Source: Phycisphaerae bacterium
GTDB lineage: Bacteria > Planctomycetota > Phycisphaerae > Sedimentisphaerales > Anaerobacaceae
Reading direction: 5' to 3'
Length of the DNA: 47,460 bases
Assembly (NCBI GenBank): GCA_016782865.1
Contig: JADHXR010000041.1
Span: 1 to 47,460, forward strand
The notes below the pieces were generated by a model. That model was not told the DNA's origin. It searched no databases and worked only from the letters and a program-made list of their open reading frames with translations. The translations under genes and the position numbers were made by a program. Shown piece by piece: positions 26,539 through 36,170 of this stretch (its first letter is position 1; each line of letters begins with the position of its first letter).

Positions 26539-29498
26539 CAATTAGAAGAAAAAGCTGTATTTGTACTATTCTTGTAGCCGTCAGTCCGCTCCTGTTGTCC
26601 CAGGTCGGTTCCTTGGCGTCCACAAGTCATGAAGCAGTAGGCAATGCAAGGCAGTTGCAGTCGCTGGATGGAACATGGGAAATCATCTTTGATCCCCAAA
26701 ACCTGGGCCGCCAGGGCCGCTGGCATCAGCAACAGGTTTTCGCGGCGCATGCGAACCGGCGCGATATTCCCGTGCCGAGTTGCTGGGAGCTGATTGAAAA
26801 AGATTATGAAGGTGTCGCATTCTATCGTCGCACGTTTATGGTTCCGGAAAGCTGGGAAGGGAAAGTCATCCAATTGCACTTTGACGCTGTGAACTTCCTA
26901 TCCGAAGTCTGGATCAATGACCAGGCCGTGGGCGTTCACGAGGGCGGTTTCACGCCATTCGAGTTTCGCGTCGACAGCCTGGTCAAACCAGGCGAGGAAA
27001 ACACGCTGATCCTGCGTGTGGTCGGGCCGATCCTGCTGCAGAATAAGCAGGTGGACGGCATTGGGCCGATGGAAACTCCGCAATGGCGCGGCGCGATTAC
27101 AGGCGGCATCTGGCAATCGGTCCGATTGAGTGCTACCGAAGACATTTACGTAAAGGACGTTTTCATTGAACCGAAGATTTCCGACAACACCGCGACGTTC
27201 CACCTGGAGGTGGCGCACGCGGGAGAAAGAAACACCCCCGCTCAAGTCGAAATTGTCATCCACTCAACGAGCCGGCCTGATGAGGTCGTTTCACATATGA
27301 ACAAACGATCTGAGCTGATACCCGGCTCGAACAGGCAAAGCTGGATGCTGCAAATCCCCGACGCGGTCCGCTGGTCGCCTGACAATCCTCACCTTTATCG
27401 TGCCGATGTGAGCGTGGCGTACGGTTCTGGAGTTTGTGACCGATGGAGTGGGCGATTCGGGATGCGTGAGTTCACCATTAGCGACAAGAAGTTCTATCTG
27501 AATGGCGAGCCGGTGTATCTGAAAGCCACCTTTTTCGAGGGGCTGTACCCGGTGAAGCTGGCGTACCCCGACAGCCGCGAAATAGCGATCCGCGAAATTC
27601 AACTGGCGAAAGATGCCGGCTTCAACATGATCCGCCCATGGCGCAAACCTCCGCCACCGATGTGGCTCGATCTCTGTGATGAGATGGGCGTACTGACCGT
27701 GGGCTCTCTGGCCATTGAATGTATGGATTTTCCGGCCGAATCGGCCCGCCTCCCGGGGTGGGTGGAGAACGAGGTGCGTGAGAGTATCCTGCGCGACCGA
27801 AACCGCGCGTGTGTGGTGCAGTGGGAACTGTTCAACGAGCTGAAACGTCCGGTTCTCAAACAGTTGCTGCATCCAATGTCAATGCTTGCACGACAGCTTG
27901 ATCCGACGCGTTTGATCCTGGACGAGTCGGGCGGGTGGGCGCAAGGGGCAAACATGTATCTGCCCTACGAGTCTGAACCCACCAAGTTCAACGATATTCA
28001 CGACTATCCCGGACCTCAGATCAACGAGGAGGTTTACAGTAAGCTGATACTGACCGGCAGCAAAACTCATCAACAGATGCGGAAGATGGGACTGAGGGGC
28101 AGATTACCCGGAAGAAATGTTGTTCCGGGATTGATGACATTCTTTTCAGAATTGGGTTACGGCAGTCTGCCTGACCTCGTAGACAACAACGAGCGTTTTG
28201 AGGAAATTGGCAATCCAATTGCGCCGCCCTTCATCTACAATCGGCGCCTCGCCGACGAACACAGGCAGGCATTGAAGGAAAGCGGATTCGACAAGATTTA
28301 TCCCGATCTCAAGCAGTTCTGCCTCGATCAGCAGCAGATACATGGCACTGCGAACAAACGCATGATCGAAGCAGTCCGCTGCAACCGGCTTGTTATTGGC
28401 TACTGCGTTCACGCACTGACCGCCGGGGATTGGATTATGGGTGCAGGACTGCTCGATTTGTTCCGCAATCCAAAGACATATGCTTATGAAGGTACAAAGG
28501 CTGCAAACCAGCCGCGAATCATCGCCATCCGCATGCGTCCGCGTAATGTCTATTCCAAGCAAGGCACGCAGATAGAAATCACCGGTGTGAATGAACTGGA
28601 CCAGATCAAAGGAATTCTGAAGATAGAAATAGTATCCGATGACAACGGAACCATTTTCACAAAGAAAACGGACGTCAATATGATATCAGGCATCACTCGA
28701 CTTCTCAAAGAAGATCTCGATACAAAGGCGCTCGAAGGGACCTATACGGTAAGAGCACAAATCACTGCTGGCGATGGTGTGCTGATTGCCGATAACAAAT
28801 ACAGTTTCGATGTGTTTACTGAAGAACGGCTTGCCGCTGCCGGCAAGCGTATAGCGGTACTCGACCCGAGCAATTCGCTCAAGCCGTTCTTGAGAAAAGC
28901 GGGGATCGCGTTTGTAGAATTCGACGCGGGGACAGACCTGTCCCTTGCCGTGTTTGTTTCGCGCACCGAAGCGAACACGCCGGCGCAGAAGGTCCTTTTC
29001 GACAGACTAAAAGGATTCATCAAGGCCGGAGGTACGGCTGTCTATTTGCAGGGTGGAGGACCAAAAGCTCCCTGGGCCAAGGCCGGAGAAGCGTCGGCGC
29101 TGCTGCCTGTGCGCGTTCGTATGAAAGCCGCCATTGGCCTATGGCTGGGCATTCCGCACCTTGTGAACGATCATCCGTTCTTCGACGGCCTGCCGGTCAA
29201 CTGCATGATGGGCCCGGTCTACGAGAACGTCTGGGCTGAACATACACTGCTGGATGTTGACGCTGAACCGATCGCCGGCGCTATCGGCTTTGACTTTTCC
29301 CCTGATTTTGAATTAAGCAAGCGCCACTACTATGGGCCGGGTGATACGTGGTGGGGCAGCGACATGGCCATAGCTCCGGTCGGCAGCGGGCGCTGTATTC
29401 TGTCGCAACTTCGCCTGGTCGATAACCTCGGCACGGACCCCGTGGCCGACAAGATTCTGTTCAATCTGATTGAGTGGACGACGGCCGACCGCGAGTGA
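26535..29498 (+). CDS. Exported glycoside hydrolase family 2 enzyme
   Basis: This 987-residue enzyme has a signal peptide (MTIRRKSC...LLLSQVGSLAS). Domains: sugar-binding jelly roll (about 40-215: LDGTWEIIFDPQN, PVPSCWELI, GVAFYRRTF, VWINDQAVGVHEGGFTPFEF, GGIWQSVRL), Ig-like domain (to about 320), and TIM barrel (FYLNGEPVYLKATFF, then VVQWELFNE with Glu435 as the likely acid/base). A later Glu in FFSELGYGS may be the nucleophile. The last 250 residues hold an Ig-like strand set and a GATase-like or beta-galactosidase C-terminal fold (RIAVLDPSNSL, KAGGTAVYLQGGG). The exact substrate (beta-galactoside, glucuronide or mannoside) cannot be read off. I chose 26535 because it overlaps the upstream stop and starts the signal peptide; an ATG at 26502 lacks a ribosome site. 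Confidence 0.85.
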   Translation: MTIRRKSCICTILVAVSPLLLSQVGSLASTSHEAVGNARQLQSLDGTWEIIFDPQNLGRQGRWHQQQVFAAHANRRDIPVPSCWELIEKDYEGVAFYRRTFMVPESWEGKVIQLHFDAVNFLSEVWINDQAVGVHEGGFTPFEFRVDSLVKPGEENTLILRVVGPILLQNKQVDGIGPMETPQWRGAITGGIWQSVRLSATEDIYVKDVFIEPKISDNTATFHLEVAHAGERNTPAQVEIVIHSTSRPDEVVSHMNKRSELIPGSNRQSWMLQIPDAVRWSPDNPHLYRADVSVAYGSGVCDRWSGRFGMREFTISDKKFYLNGEPVYLKATFFEGLYPVKLAYPDSREIAIREIQLAKDAGFNMIRPWRKPPPPMWLDLCDEMGVLTVGSLAIECMDFPAESARLPGWVENEVRESILRDRNRACVVQWELFNELKRPVLKQLLHPMSMLARQLDPTRLILDESGGWAQGANMYLPYESEPTKFNDIHDYPGPQINEEVYSKLILTGSKTHQQMRKMGLRGRLPGRNVVPGLMTFFSELGYGSLPDLVDNNERFEEIGNPIAPPFIYNRRLADEHRQALKESGFDKIYPDLKQFCLDQQQIHGTANKRMIEAVRCNRLVIGYCVHALTAGDWIMGAGLLDLFRNPKTYAYEGTKAANQPRIIAIRMRPRNVYSKQGTQIEITGVNELDQIKGILKIEIVSDDNGTIFTKKTDVNMISGITRLLKEDLDTKALEGTYTVRAQITAGDGVLIADNKYSFDVFTEERLAAAGKRIAVLDPSNSLKPFLRKAGIAFVEFDAGTDLSLAVFVSRTEANTPAQKVLFDRLKGFIKAGGTAVYLQGGGPKAPWAKAGEASALLPVRVRMKAAIGLWLGIPHLVNDHPFFDGLPVNCMMGPVYENVWAEHTLLDVDAEPIAGAIGFDFSPDFELSKRHYYGPGDTWWGSDMAIAPVGSGRCILSQLRLVDNLGTDPVADKILFNLIEWTTADRE

Positions 29499-29530
29499 GG
29501 ACGTACACATTCAAGGAGAGCACGATCATC

Positions 29531-29544
29531 GCTAAATGTTTAGC
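29531..29544. promoter_or_regulatory. Possible operator palindrome
   Basis: GCTAAATGTTTAGC is symmetrical (6-bp arms, 2-base centre), the size and shape of LacI-family operators in sugar-acid operons. It lies 33 bp after the GH2 stop and 170 bp before the enolase-superfamily gene. No regulator gene is in this part of the window, so this is only a candidate. Confidence 0.25.
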
Positions 29545-29713
29545 CGCGTTGATTTGGGAGGGAAAGCAACAGAGTATTTGGAAAATAGGACCTTGCTAGT
29601 TAGACTACTTTGAGTTCAATGTGCGAAAGTGACAGCGTTACTTCTGGCCCGCGCAATCTTTGGTTGGTCGAACAGTGTTGAGTAGGATCGTATTTGGAAA
29701 GTCGTGAGCAATA

Positions 29714-30845
29714 ATGAAGATCAGTACAATAGAACCATATGTTGTCTGTCACAAATTGGAGAGAGAATTCTACTTCTCTCAATGGCAGTACGGCACGCGT
29801 ACGATTTGTTTAGTCAAGATTACGTGCGATGATGGAACGTTCGGTTGGGGTGAAGGCTACGGGCCGGCTGAGGTCATCAAGGCCGGCATCGAGTTCTTTC
29901 GACCCCTGTTGATAGGGCATAGTCCCCTGGAGACGGAAAGCCTTTGGCAAATGATGTATTTGCGCTCGTTGGATTATGCCCGCCGCGGCATATTGCTGTC
30001 AGCACTGAGCGCGATTGACGTTGCCTTGTGGGACCTCAGAGGAAAAATACTTGGTCAACCCGTATCGGTTCTCTTGGGGGGGGCGCCGTCGCCACTCAGT
30101 GCGAACGTATGCGTCAGGAATGTACTTTACTGAAACCGAATCATTGTCGAAAAAACTGGCCCAGGAAGCCCTTGGTTATAAGGAGCAGGGCTTCGATGCG
30201 ATGAAAATGAAGGTAGGCCTAAACATTGAGAAGGATATAGAGAATGTTAAGGCTGTCAGGCAAGCGATAGGCTCTGATATTGACCTGATGATAGATGCGA
30301 ATCATGCATATTCTCTCACTGAAGCCATGAAACTAGCCAGGGCCGTGGAGTCTTATCAGATATCCTGGTTTGAAGAGCCGGTGTCGCCGGAATACTATTC
30401 CAGCTACAGCCAACTGCGAAAAACGACCTCCATACCAATTGCCGGCGGAGAGTGCGAATACCTGCGCTTCGGTTTTCTGCACCTGTTTCAGCAGCAGTGT
30501 GTGGATATTGCCCAGCCTGACATCTGTGCGGCCGGGGGTTTAACCGAGGTCAAACGCATCGCTGATATGGCCTACACTTTCGGCGTGGACCTGGTGCCAC
30601 ACACCTGGGGGACGGGAATCGCCGTAAGTGCAGCGATGCATCTGATCGCGAATATTGACATGCCAGGTAGCCGATTGAATAACGCCGATGCCCTGATGGA
30701 GCTGGATCGGACGGAAAATCCCCTGCGGGACGAGTTGGTCCAGCCTACCTTCTCCCCTCACAACGGTCGTTTGCAGATCCCCAACGAACCAGGATTGGGA
30801 GTGAATGTTAATGAGGATGCTTTGAAGAGATATCTGCTGAAATGA
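29714..30845 (+). CDS. Mandelate racemase/muconate lactonizing-type enzyme, broken by a +1 frameshift
   Basis: This enolase-superfamily protein would be about 377 residues if the frame were intact. The N-terminal capping domain (MKISTIEPYVVCHKL, FYFSQWQYGTRT, GWGEGYGP) is read in one frame up to a run of eight G at 30076-30083. The barrel continues in another frame: VRTYASGMYF, KMKVG (K-x-K base), DANHAY, FEEPVS and GGECEY (three metal ligands), then AQPDICAAGG and VPHTWG. With seven G the two halves join as VLLGGRRRHSVRTYASG, the family sequence. The break is therefore one extra base, either a sequencing error or a fresh mutation. The N-terminus resembles 3,6-anhydro-L-galactonate cycloisomerase and galactonate/gluconate dehydratases. 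With GH2, a GntP-type permease and sulfatase relics nearby, a role in sugar-acid breakdown is a fair inference. Confidence 0.75.
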
Positions 30846-30878
30846 AATCTGTGTAGGAAATACCCTCCGGGACAAGAC

Positions 30879-32210
30879 ATGTCAATCGTGGCGTTGACCA
30901 TAACTCTGCTGGCTCTCATTCTCGCAATTTCGAAACTGCACGTGCATCCTTTTCTGGCACTTCTTTGTTGTGGACTTTTTCTGGGACTCGCCACTGGTAT
31001 GCCGATGGACAAGACTTTGGACAGTCTGCTCGATGGATTTGCCGGGACGCTCAAAGGGATTGGAATTGTAATGGTTTTGGGTGCTGTGATTGGCGAGATC
31101 TTGACCGAAACAGGAGGATCGTTTCGCATCGCTGAATCCACATTGCGATTGACTGGAGAAAAACGCGTTCCTCTTGCTATGGGTCTTACCGGGTATGTCA
31201 TTGCCATTCCTGTATTCGTAGATGTGGCCTATATCATGCTGCAGCCTATAACAGAGATGTTGGCCGTAAAAAGTAAAAGGACCATCATAGTCACGGGTCT
31301 CTCGCTCACCGCCGGATTAACAGCCACGCATGCGCTTTTGCCGCCTACGCCGGGTCCGCTCGCTGCGGCAGGACTTGTCGGCGCCAACCTTGGAAAAGTA
31401 ATCCTTATTAACGCCTTTGTGGCAGCTTTTTCGGTCATTGGCGGGCTCTTATGGGTTTTATTCGCCTGTGGCAAAATCGAACTGCCCTATGATCGTACTA
31501 TTCGAGACAAAGTCCTCCAGAAAGAGACTCTCCAGGAAAGAGCCTTTCAAAAACCCAGCTTGGTCTTTTCTCTTGGCCCCATCTTCCTACCTCTTTGCCT
31601 GATCACGCTGGCGTCACTGTCTCAAATCGATTCTTTTGCCATCCCGAAAAGCAGTGTAATTCAGTTTCTGGGAACTCCGGTTATAGCTTTGTTGATAGGC
31701 CTGGCCCTGGCCTCATTGTTGCTGAACAAGGGCAGTCGTATGCCGCAACTGCGGTCTATCGTGGAGCGGTCTATTGAAAAAGCAGCGGCTGTGATTATGA
31801 TCACTGGAGCCGGTGGCGCCTTTGGCGGCGTCATCAAGGCTTCGACCATCGGGTCGGATGTCTCAACGGCTATTACGGGTTCAGGTATTCCCGGTCTTCT
31901 GCTTCCCTTTCTGTTGGCTGCAGGTCTGACAACAGCCACCGGTTCATTAACGGTTTCCATGGTCACCACCTCCTCCATCGTAGCTTCAATGCTCGGATCG
32001 CTAAACCTGTCCCCGGAAATGGCCGTCGCCCTTATCGGCGCCGGTTCATTTTGTGTTTTTCATGCGAATGCCAGTTTCTTCTGGCTGTTGAACAGACTGC
32101 ACGACATACCGCCAAATGTGTTATATCGAACGTATACGCTGCAATCACTTTGCATGGGATTGTGCGGCCTTTTGGCAGTGATAATACTCCGTGTTGTTGG
32201 CGTACGATAG
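30879..32210 (+). CDS. GntP-family gluconate/sugar-acid:H+ symporter
   Basis: This 443-residue inner-membrane permease has about 12-14 hydrophobic segments. Family signs include IGIVMVLGAVIGEILTETGG, GYVIAIPVFVDVAYIML, LLPPTPGPLAAA, ITGAGGAFGGVIKAS, and GLTTATGSLTVSMVTTSS. GntP transporters bring in gluconate, galactonate, fructuronate and similar acids. It starts 33 bp after the enolase-superfamily gene, in the same direction, so transport and dehydration of the same acid is likely. The ribosome site is weak (GGGACAAGAC). Confidence 0.87.
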   Translation: MSIVALTITLLALILAISKLHVHPFLALLCCGLFLGLATGMPMDKTLDSLLDGFAGTLKGIGIVMVLGAVIGEILTETGGSFRIAESTLRLTGEKRVPLAMGLTGYVIAIPVFVDVAYIMLQPITEMLAVKSKRTIIVTGLSLTAGLTATHALLPPTPGPLAAAGLVGANLGKVILINAFVAAFSVIGGLLWVLFACGKIELPYDRTIRDKVLQKETLQERAFQKPSLVFSLGPIFLPLCLITLASLSQIDSFAIPKSSVIQFLGTPVIALLIGLALASLLLNKGSRMPQLRSIVERSIEKAAAVIMITGAGGAFGGVIKASTIGSDVSTAITGSGIPGLLLPFLLAAGLTTATGSLTVSMVTTSSIVASMLGSLNLSPEMAVALIGAGSFCVFHANASFFWLLNRLHDIPPNVLYRTYTLQSLCMGLCGLLAVIILRVVGVR

Positions 32211-32547
32211 CCTTTTTCAGGAGCGGAAAGACACCGCCAAGACCAGGTGACTTCTTTTAGAATCTGCCGAGCCGCCCATCAGACGCCCGGAGAGCAGAGG
32301 ACCACATTGACACGGTTATTGGTCGAACAGCAAAAAGTCATTATCAGTGGCTTGGGCAGGCACAGGCTTGAGGACTTGCATTTTTGAACGGGCTTTGGTA
32401 TCACAGGACGGTGAACATGGAAAGATGGAGTCAGAATTGATAGCGAATGCCAAATCCCGGCCAAATAGTCTTTCATCGCACAGAAGCGGTAAGCACATAG
32501 GCTACAGTTCCAAAAATATCAAAGTAGATTCATAAGGATGTAGTATC
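32211..32547. other. Gap between GntP and SSS transporters, no gene supported
   Basis: Open frames on both strands are short and without ribosome sites. The sequence GGTGACTTCTTTTAGAATCTG near 32246-32266 resembles the start of dispersed repeat B (39897). Only the AGGATG before the SSS start looks functional. Confidence 0.4.
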
Positions 32548-34134
32548 ATGGCTACGCTCGGATTCATCGATCTACTCATTATTGTTTGTTATCTGGTCAT
32601 TGTGGTAGCGATCGGCCTTTCCTTCGCCAGAAAGGAACGAACCAGCGAGAACTATTTCCTCGCAGGCCGCAGTCTGACGTGGCCGGTTATAGGAGCCTCG
32701 CTGTTTGCCAGTAACATCGGAACTGAACATCTCGTCGGCCTGGCAGGAGATGCACACCGTGTCGGACTGGTCGCAGGTGGCTTCGAATGGATGGCCTGTC
32801 TTTGTCTTGTTATTCTGGCGGTGGTTTTCGTACCACAGTATCTACGAACTCGCATCTATACGATTCCGGAATTTCTGGAAAGGCGGTTTAGTCTGACTGC
32901 CAGGATGTACCTGTCGGGCTATTTCACCGTTATGATTGTCTTGACCAAGGTCTCGATAGCCTTGTACGCCGGCGCCATTGTAATGGAACAATTCTTCGGT
33001 TGGGACCGTACAGCCGTTATGTGGGGCATTGGAATCTTCACAGCTTTTTACACTGCCATAGGGGGCTTGTCGGCGGTTGTCTACACGGATGTCTTGCAAA
33101 CAGTGATTCTCGTACTTGGAGCATCTCTGTTGACTGTAATCGGTCTGTCGCGTGTAGGAGGATGGTCGGAGTTTACAGCCTCTGCTCCTGAAGGCTTTTT
33201 GAGTATGGTAAAGCCGATCGATCATCCAGACTATCCGGTCACAGGATTTATGTTCGGAAACCTCTTTGTCGGAATTTTCTACTGGTGTATGGACCAGGTA
33301 ATCGTCCAGCGTGTTCTCGGTGCTCGCAATATCGACCATGGCCGCAAGGGCGCAATTTTCGGTGGCTTCTTAAAAATCCTGCCGGTCTTTATTTTTGTCC
33401 TTCCGGGCGTTATTGCAGTCGTGTTGTTCCCTGATATCGAACATGATAAAGCTTTCCCTACCTTAGTGTCGGAACTGCTGCCAGCCGGAATTAAGGGACT
33501 GGTACTTGCAGGTTTGCTTGCTGCATTGATGTCATCACTCGACAGCACCTTAAACGCTTCAGCTACACTTGTAACCCGTGATTTCTTCGTGCGTTTCACT
33601 AAAACCGAACCCTCGCAGACAGCGCAGATATGGCTCGGCCGAATTACAATTGCCGTGGTCGTCATTGCCGGTATTCTGTGGGCTCCGGTTATCGCAAAGG
33701 CCGACACAATTTGGAAATACCTCCAGATAGTCTCAGCCTATATGGCAGTACCTATAGCTGCTGCAGTTCTAACAGGTATATTGTGGCGGAGGGGAAATAA
33801 TGCCGGTGCCCTCAGCGCTATGGTCTTTGGCATTGCTGTAGGGATACTTATGATGGTCGATTCTATGTGGAAAGGGGGTCTAATACCAATTTTACAGACT
33901 CCGATTATGGCCTCATTTATGCATCGTTCTCTCGTCGCATTTTTGCTCAGCGTGGCAGTAATGGTCGTCGTCAGCTTACTCACTGCTGCCCCGCCCAAGA
34001 GCCGGGTAGAGGGAGTCTGTTTCGAGTGGTCGGGTTTTGCACCTGTCGAGAAAGTGCCGGTCTTTCGCGACTACCGACTCTGGATTGTGTTGTTGGTCAT
34101 TAGCGTTGTATCCTGCTGGATTGTCTTGCGATAG
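32548..34134 (+). CDS. Sodium:solute symporter (SSS family, SGLT-like)
   Basis: The protein has 528 residues and about 14 membrane segments. Signature stretches are NYFLAGRSLTWPVIGASLFA, SNIGTEHLVGLAG, FLERRFSLTARMYL, GGLSAVVYTDVLQ, MDQVIVQRVLGARN, and LAGLLAALMSSLDSTLNASA (sodium-site region). The set matches sugar-transporting SSS members (SglT-like) better than proline or pantothenate carriers. AAGGATGTAGTATC precedes the ATG. With the GntP permease it gives the locus two uptake routes, one probably for neutral sugars and one for sugar acids; substrates are inferred. Confidence 0.87.
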   Translation: MATLGFIDLLIIVCYLVIVVAIGLSFARKERTSENYFLAGRSLTWPVIGASLFASNIGTEHLVGLAGDAHRVGLVAGGFEWMACLCLVILAVVFVPQYLRTRIYTIPEFLERRFSLTARMYLSGYFTVMIVLTKVSIALYAGAIVMEQFFGWDRTAVMWGIGIFTAFYTAIGGLSAVVYTDVLQTVILVLGASLLTVIGLSRVGGWSEFTASAPEGFLSMVKPIDHPDYPVTGFMFGNLFVGIFYWCMDQVIVQRVLGARNIDHGRKGAIFGGFLKILPVFIFVLPGVIAVVLFPDIEHDKAFPTLVSELLPAGIKGLVLAGLLAALMSSLDSTLNASATLVTRDFFVRFTKTEPSQTAQIWLGRITIAVVVIAGILWAPVIAKADTIWKYLQIVSAYMAVPIAAAVLTGILWRRGNNAGALSAMVFGIAVGILMMVDSMWKGGLIPILQTPIMASFMHRSLVAFLLSVAVMVVVSLLTAAPPKSRVEGVCFEWSGFAPVEKVPVFRDYRLWIVLLVISVVSCWIVLR

Positions 34135-34156
34135 GACTTTATCGCAGCCGAGGAAT

Positions 34157-34342
34157 GTGACACAAGATGTTTCCGAACAGACCGACAGGGTAATTGAAAA
34201 TAGTAGAAAGTATGTGCTTCCAGAGGATATAGTACAACACAGCTTCGATATCACTCTGTTCCAACAAAAATTGAAAGAGGATATCACGGCAATCCATCGC
34301 GCTTTGGGAGAGGAAGATAGCATAGTAAAAGGAGAAGATTAA
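34157..34342 (+). CDS. Unidentified small ORF, possibly a gene tail
   Basis: From a GTG preceded by GAGGAAT the frame encodes 61 residues with protein-like composition: SEQTDRVIENSRKYVLPEDI, VQHSFDITLFQQKLKEDI, TAIHRALGEEDS. It is helical and acidic and has no signal peptide. It continues upstream without a stop into the SSS gene in another frame, so it could be the end of a lost gene rather than a complete one. I do not recognise it. Confidence 0.3.
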   Translation: MTQDVSEQTDRVIENSRKYVLPEDIVQHSFDITLFQQKLKEDITAIHRALGEEDSIVKGED

Positions 34343-34408
34343 AGAGGTCTTTTATGCCGTTCAAGAATTCCCATATCCTAAAACTGTCATGCTTAATTCT
34401 CATACTGC

Positions 34409-34650
34409 GTGTGGAAAGTCGAGTACTATGACCGCAAGAACTCTCGGGTGAAGACCCTCACCGCCAAAGGTTATCGAAAATACCTGGACAGTCCCGCGCG
34501 TGCACTGAGCATCGAAGCAAACCGCCGTTTCGGTTCCAACTGGAAACTGTCCTACGGGCCTGGGGCTTTCTCGGTTCGGCTGCGGATGATTCACTTTTCG
34601 ATGTGCGTGACGACGATTTCCTTCAGGTTGATCCGGCGTACTATTTCTAA
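34409..34650 (+). pseudogene. Fused tails of a LolA-like protein and an outer-membrane beta-barrel, frameshifted
   Basis: The first part, VWKVEYYDRKNSRVKTLTAK followed by GYRKYL, resembles outer-membrane lipoprotein-sorting (LolA-like) proteins. It runs directly into SIEANRRFGSNWKLSYGPGA. Then, after a -1 shift, it continues as FLGSAADDSLFDVRDDDF and LQVDPAYYF before TAA. A final aromatic Phe after alternating hydrophobics is the usual end of a beta-barrel. So two gene fragments have been joined and then frameshifted. Such genes are often neighbours in exporter operons, which would explain a single deletion. The stop overlaps the convergent M23 gene by a few bases. Confidence 0.45.
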
Positions 34651-36170
34651 TCGCCAGTCTCTACGCGTATATGCAGGTGAGTGACGGCCCGGTGACCGTG
34701 CCCATTGCTGCGCTCGACCGTGGCAATATAATTACCGGGCTTTTTGTAGCGATGCTTTGTGACGGCGTAGCCCTGCGGGTTGTGTACTTGAGCGTTGCCG
34801 TCCGATTGTACGGTAACTTTTGGCGCGCCGTCGCCGAAGTCCCAGACTTCGCTGTCTTGCTTAGTGCGGAAGCTGCGCACCTTGAAGGTGACTTCATCGC
34901 CGGGCTTAATGCCGAAGGTAGGGTAATAGGCGGCATGAATCGCGGGCGGCACCTGGTCGGGATGATTCCTGTCGATTATCTGGACCACGGCGAAGTCATA
35001 ATCAATATTACCTGATGCGTCGGTAATCTTAACGATCTCGTTGTACTCGCCGGGTTTGCCGTACACGCGTTTGATCTTCGCGCCCGTAGCCGAAGTTCCA
35101 TCACAGAACGTCCATTCGAATTTCTTGATGCTGCCGGCTCGGCTCCAGGAGCGGGCGGCGTCGAGTTCGACCGTCTGCCCGGCCCACGCCAGATGGTGGG
35201 GCCGGGCGACAGCGACAATCTTCGGCTCATACTGGCGCTGGTATGCTTCCCATGCGAAGGCGTAGGCATTCTGGATTCCCCACATACCGGACGGCTGCCT
35301 GCACTTTATGTCGAAATGCAGGTGTGTCCATCCGCCGCTGCCGCCTTCCTTTCCGAGGATGCCGATCTTCTCGCCCGTTCGCACATGCCGCCCGGGCTTT
35401 ACCGAATCGAGAATTTTATACAAGTGACTGTAACGATAGAACCAGCCTCGGTCGTCCAGTATGTAAATCACATCGTAGCGAATCTTAACCGGAGAATCTT
35501 CGTAGCCGGGCAGTTGTTCCTCACCCGCCGAGACCACCAACCCATCAGTGGCGGCAACCACGTCGACTAACCCCTCGGCACCGCCGAAGTCGAGCCCGTA
35601 GTGGTAGTAGATATTCTTGTTCTTCGGGATTTCGCCGCCGTCGACGAAAGTCGGCACATTTGCCATCTGCGTATCGGTCGCGAACCAACGCTGCTTCACC
35701 GGATAGACAAACGTGCCCGGTTCTACCAAAGGCGAACCGGCAGGCCACAGTCTTAGCCTGGCGTCCTTTTCAAGTCCCCATGCGTTCTGTTTGCTGCTGT
35801 TCTGCAGGTAGCCCTTAGTCACCGGGCAGTCGATCTGCACGCCGGCGATAGTCGTGGGCAGACGATACGTCGAGGAAACAAGCGAGACTGTTTTGCCGTT
35901 GACCTCAACGGTTGCTACCGCCCGGCGAACGGCGTTGCGAATGTCGTCCCGTGTCTCTTTCAGATCGAGCAGCTTGACAGTCGCCCGGGAGCCATCGCAA
36001 AGCTCCAAAGTCTGAGATTCCCCCGCGTTAAGGTCCGTCAATGCGACCAGAGGCTTGAGCTTCGCCGCTGGCCAGCCGCCCAGCGCCTCGGATTCAGGCA
36101 GAATCCCTATAAGCAAGCTGATAACTACTGTAAGAAAAAGTATTAACGTGCGTTGAGTGTGCAACATCAT
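34647..36170 (-). CDS. Exported M23-family peptidase with two PKD domains
   Basis: This 507-residue protein has a signal peptide (ILFLTVVISLLIGILPESEA). The M23/lysostaphin-type metallopeptidase core lies at about 185-310: the zinc motif HYGLDFGG (HxxxD), a VVAATDGLVVSAG strand, and GGWTHLHFDI (HxH). Such enzymes cut peptidoglycan cross-bridges or process murein. After it come two PKD/Ig domains (about 325-400: VELDAARSWSRAGSIKKFEW; about 425-505: WDFGDGAPK, HRYKKPGNYIATVE). Zinc residues are present, so it is probably active. It reads toward the + strand genes and ends inside the upstream relic. The start is the first of two adjacent ATGs after GGAAAGTGAGGTCG. Confidence 0.85.
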   Translation of the reverse strand: MMLHTQRTLILFLTVVISLLIGILPESEALGGWPAAKLKPLVALTDLNAGESQTLELCDGSRATVKLLDLKETRDDIRNAVRRAVATVEVNGKTVSLVSSTYRLPTTIAGVQIDCPVTKGYLQNSSKQNAWGLEKDARLRLWPAGSPLVEPGTFVYPVKQRWFATDTQMANVPTFVDGGEIPKNKNIYYHYGLDFGGAEGLVDVVAATDGLVVSAGEEQLPGYEDSPVKIRYDVIYILDDRGWFYRYSHLYKILDSVKPGRHVRTGEKIGILGKEGGSGGWTHLHFDIKCRQPSGMWGIQNAYAFAWEAYQRQYEPKIVAVARPHHLAWAGQTVELDAARSWSRAGSIKKFEWTFCDGTSATGAKIKRVYGKPGEYNEIVKITDASGNIDYDFAVVQIIDRNHPDQVPPAIHAAYYPTFGIKPGDEVTFKVRSFRTKQDSEVWDFGDGAPKVTVQSDGNAQVHNPQGYAVTKHRYKKPGNYIATVERSNGHGHRAVTHLHIRVETGD

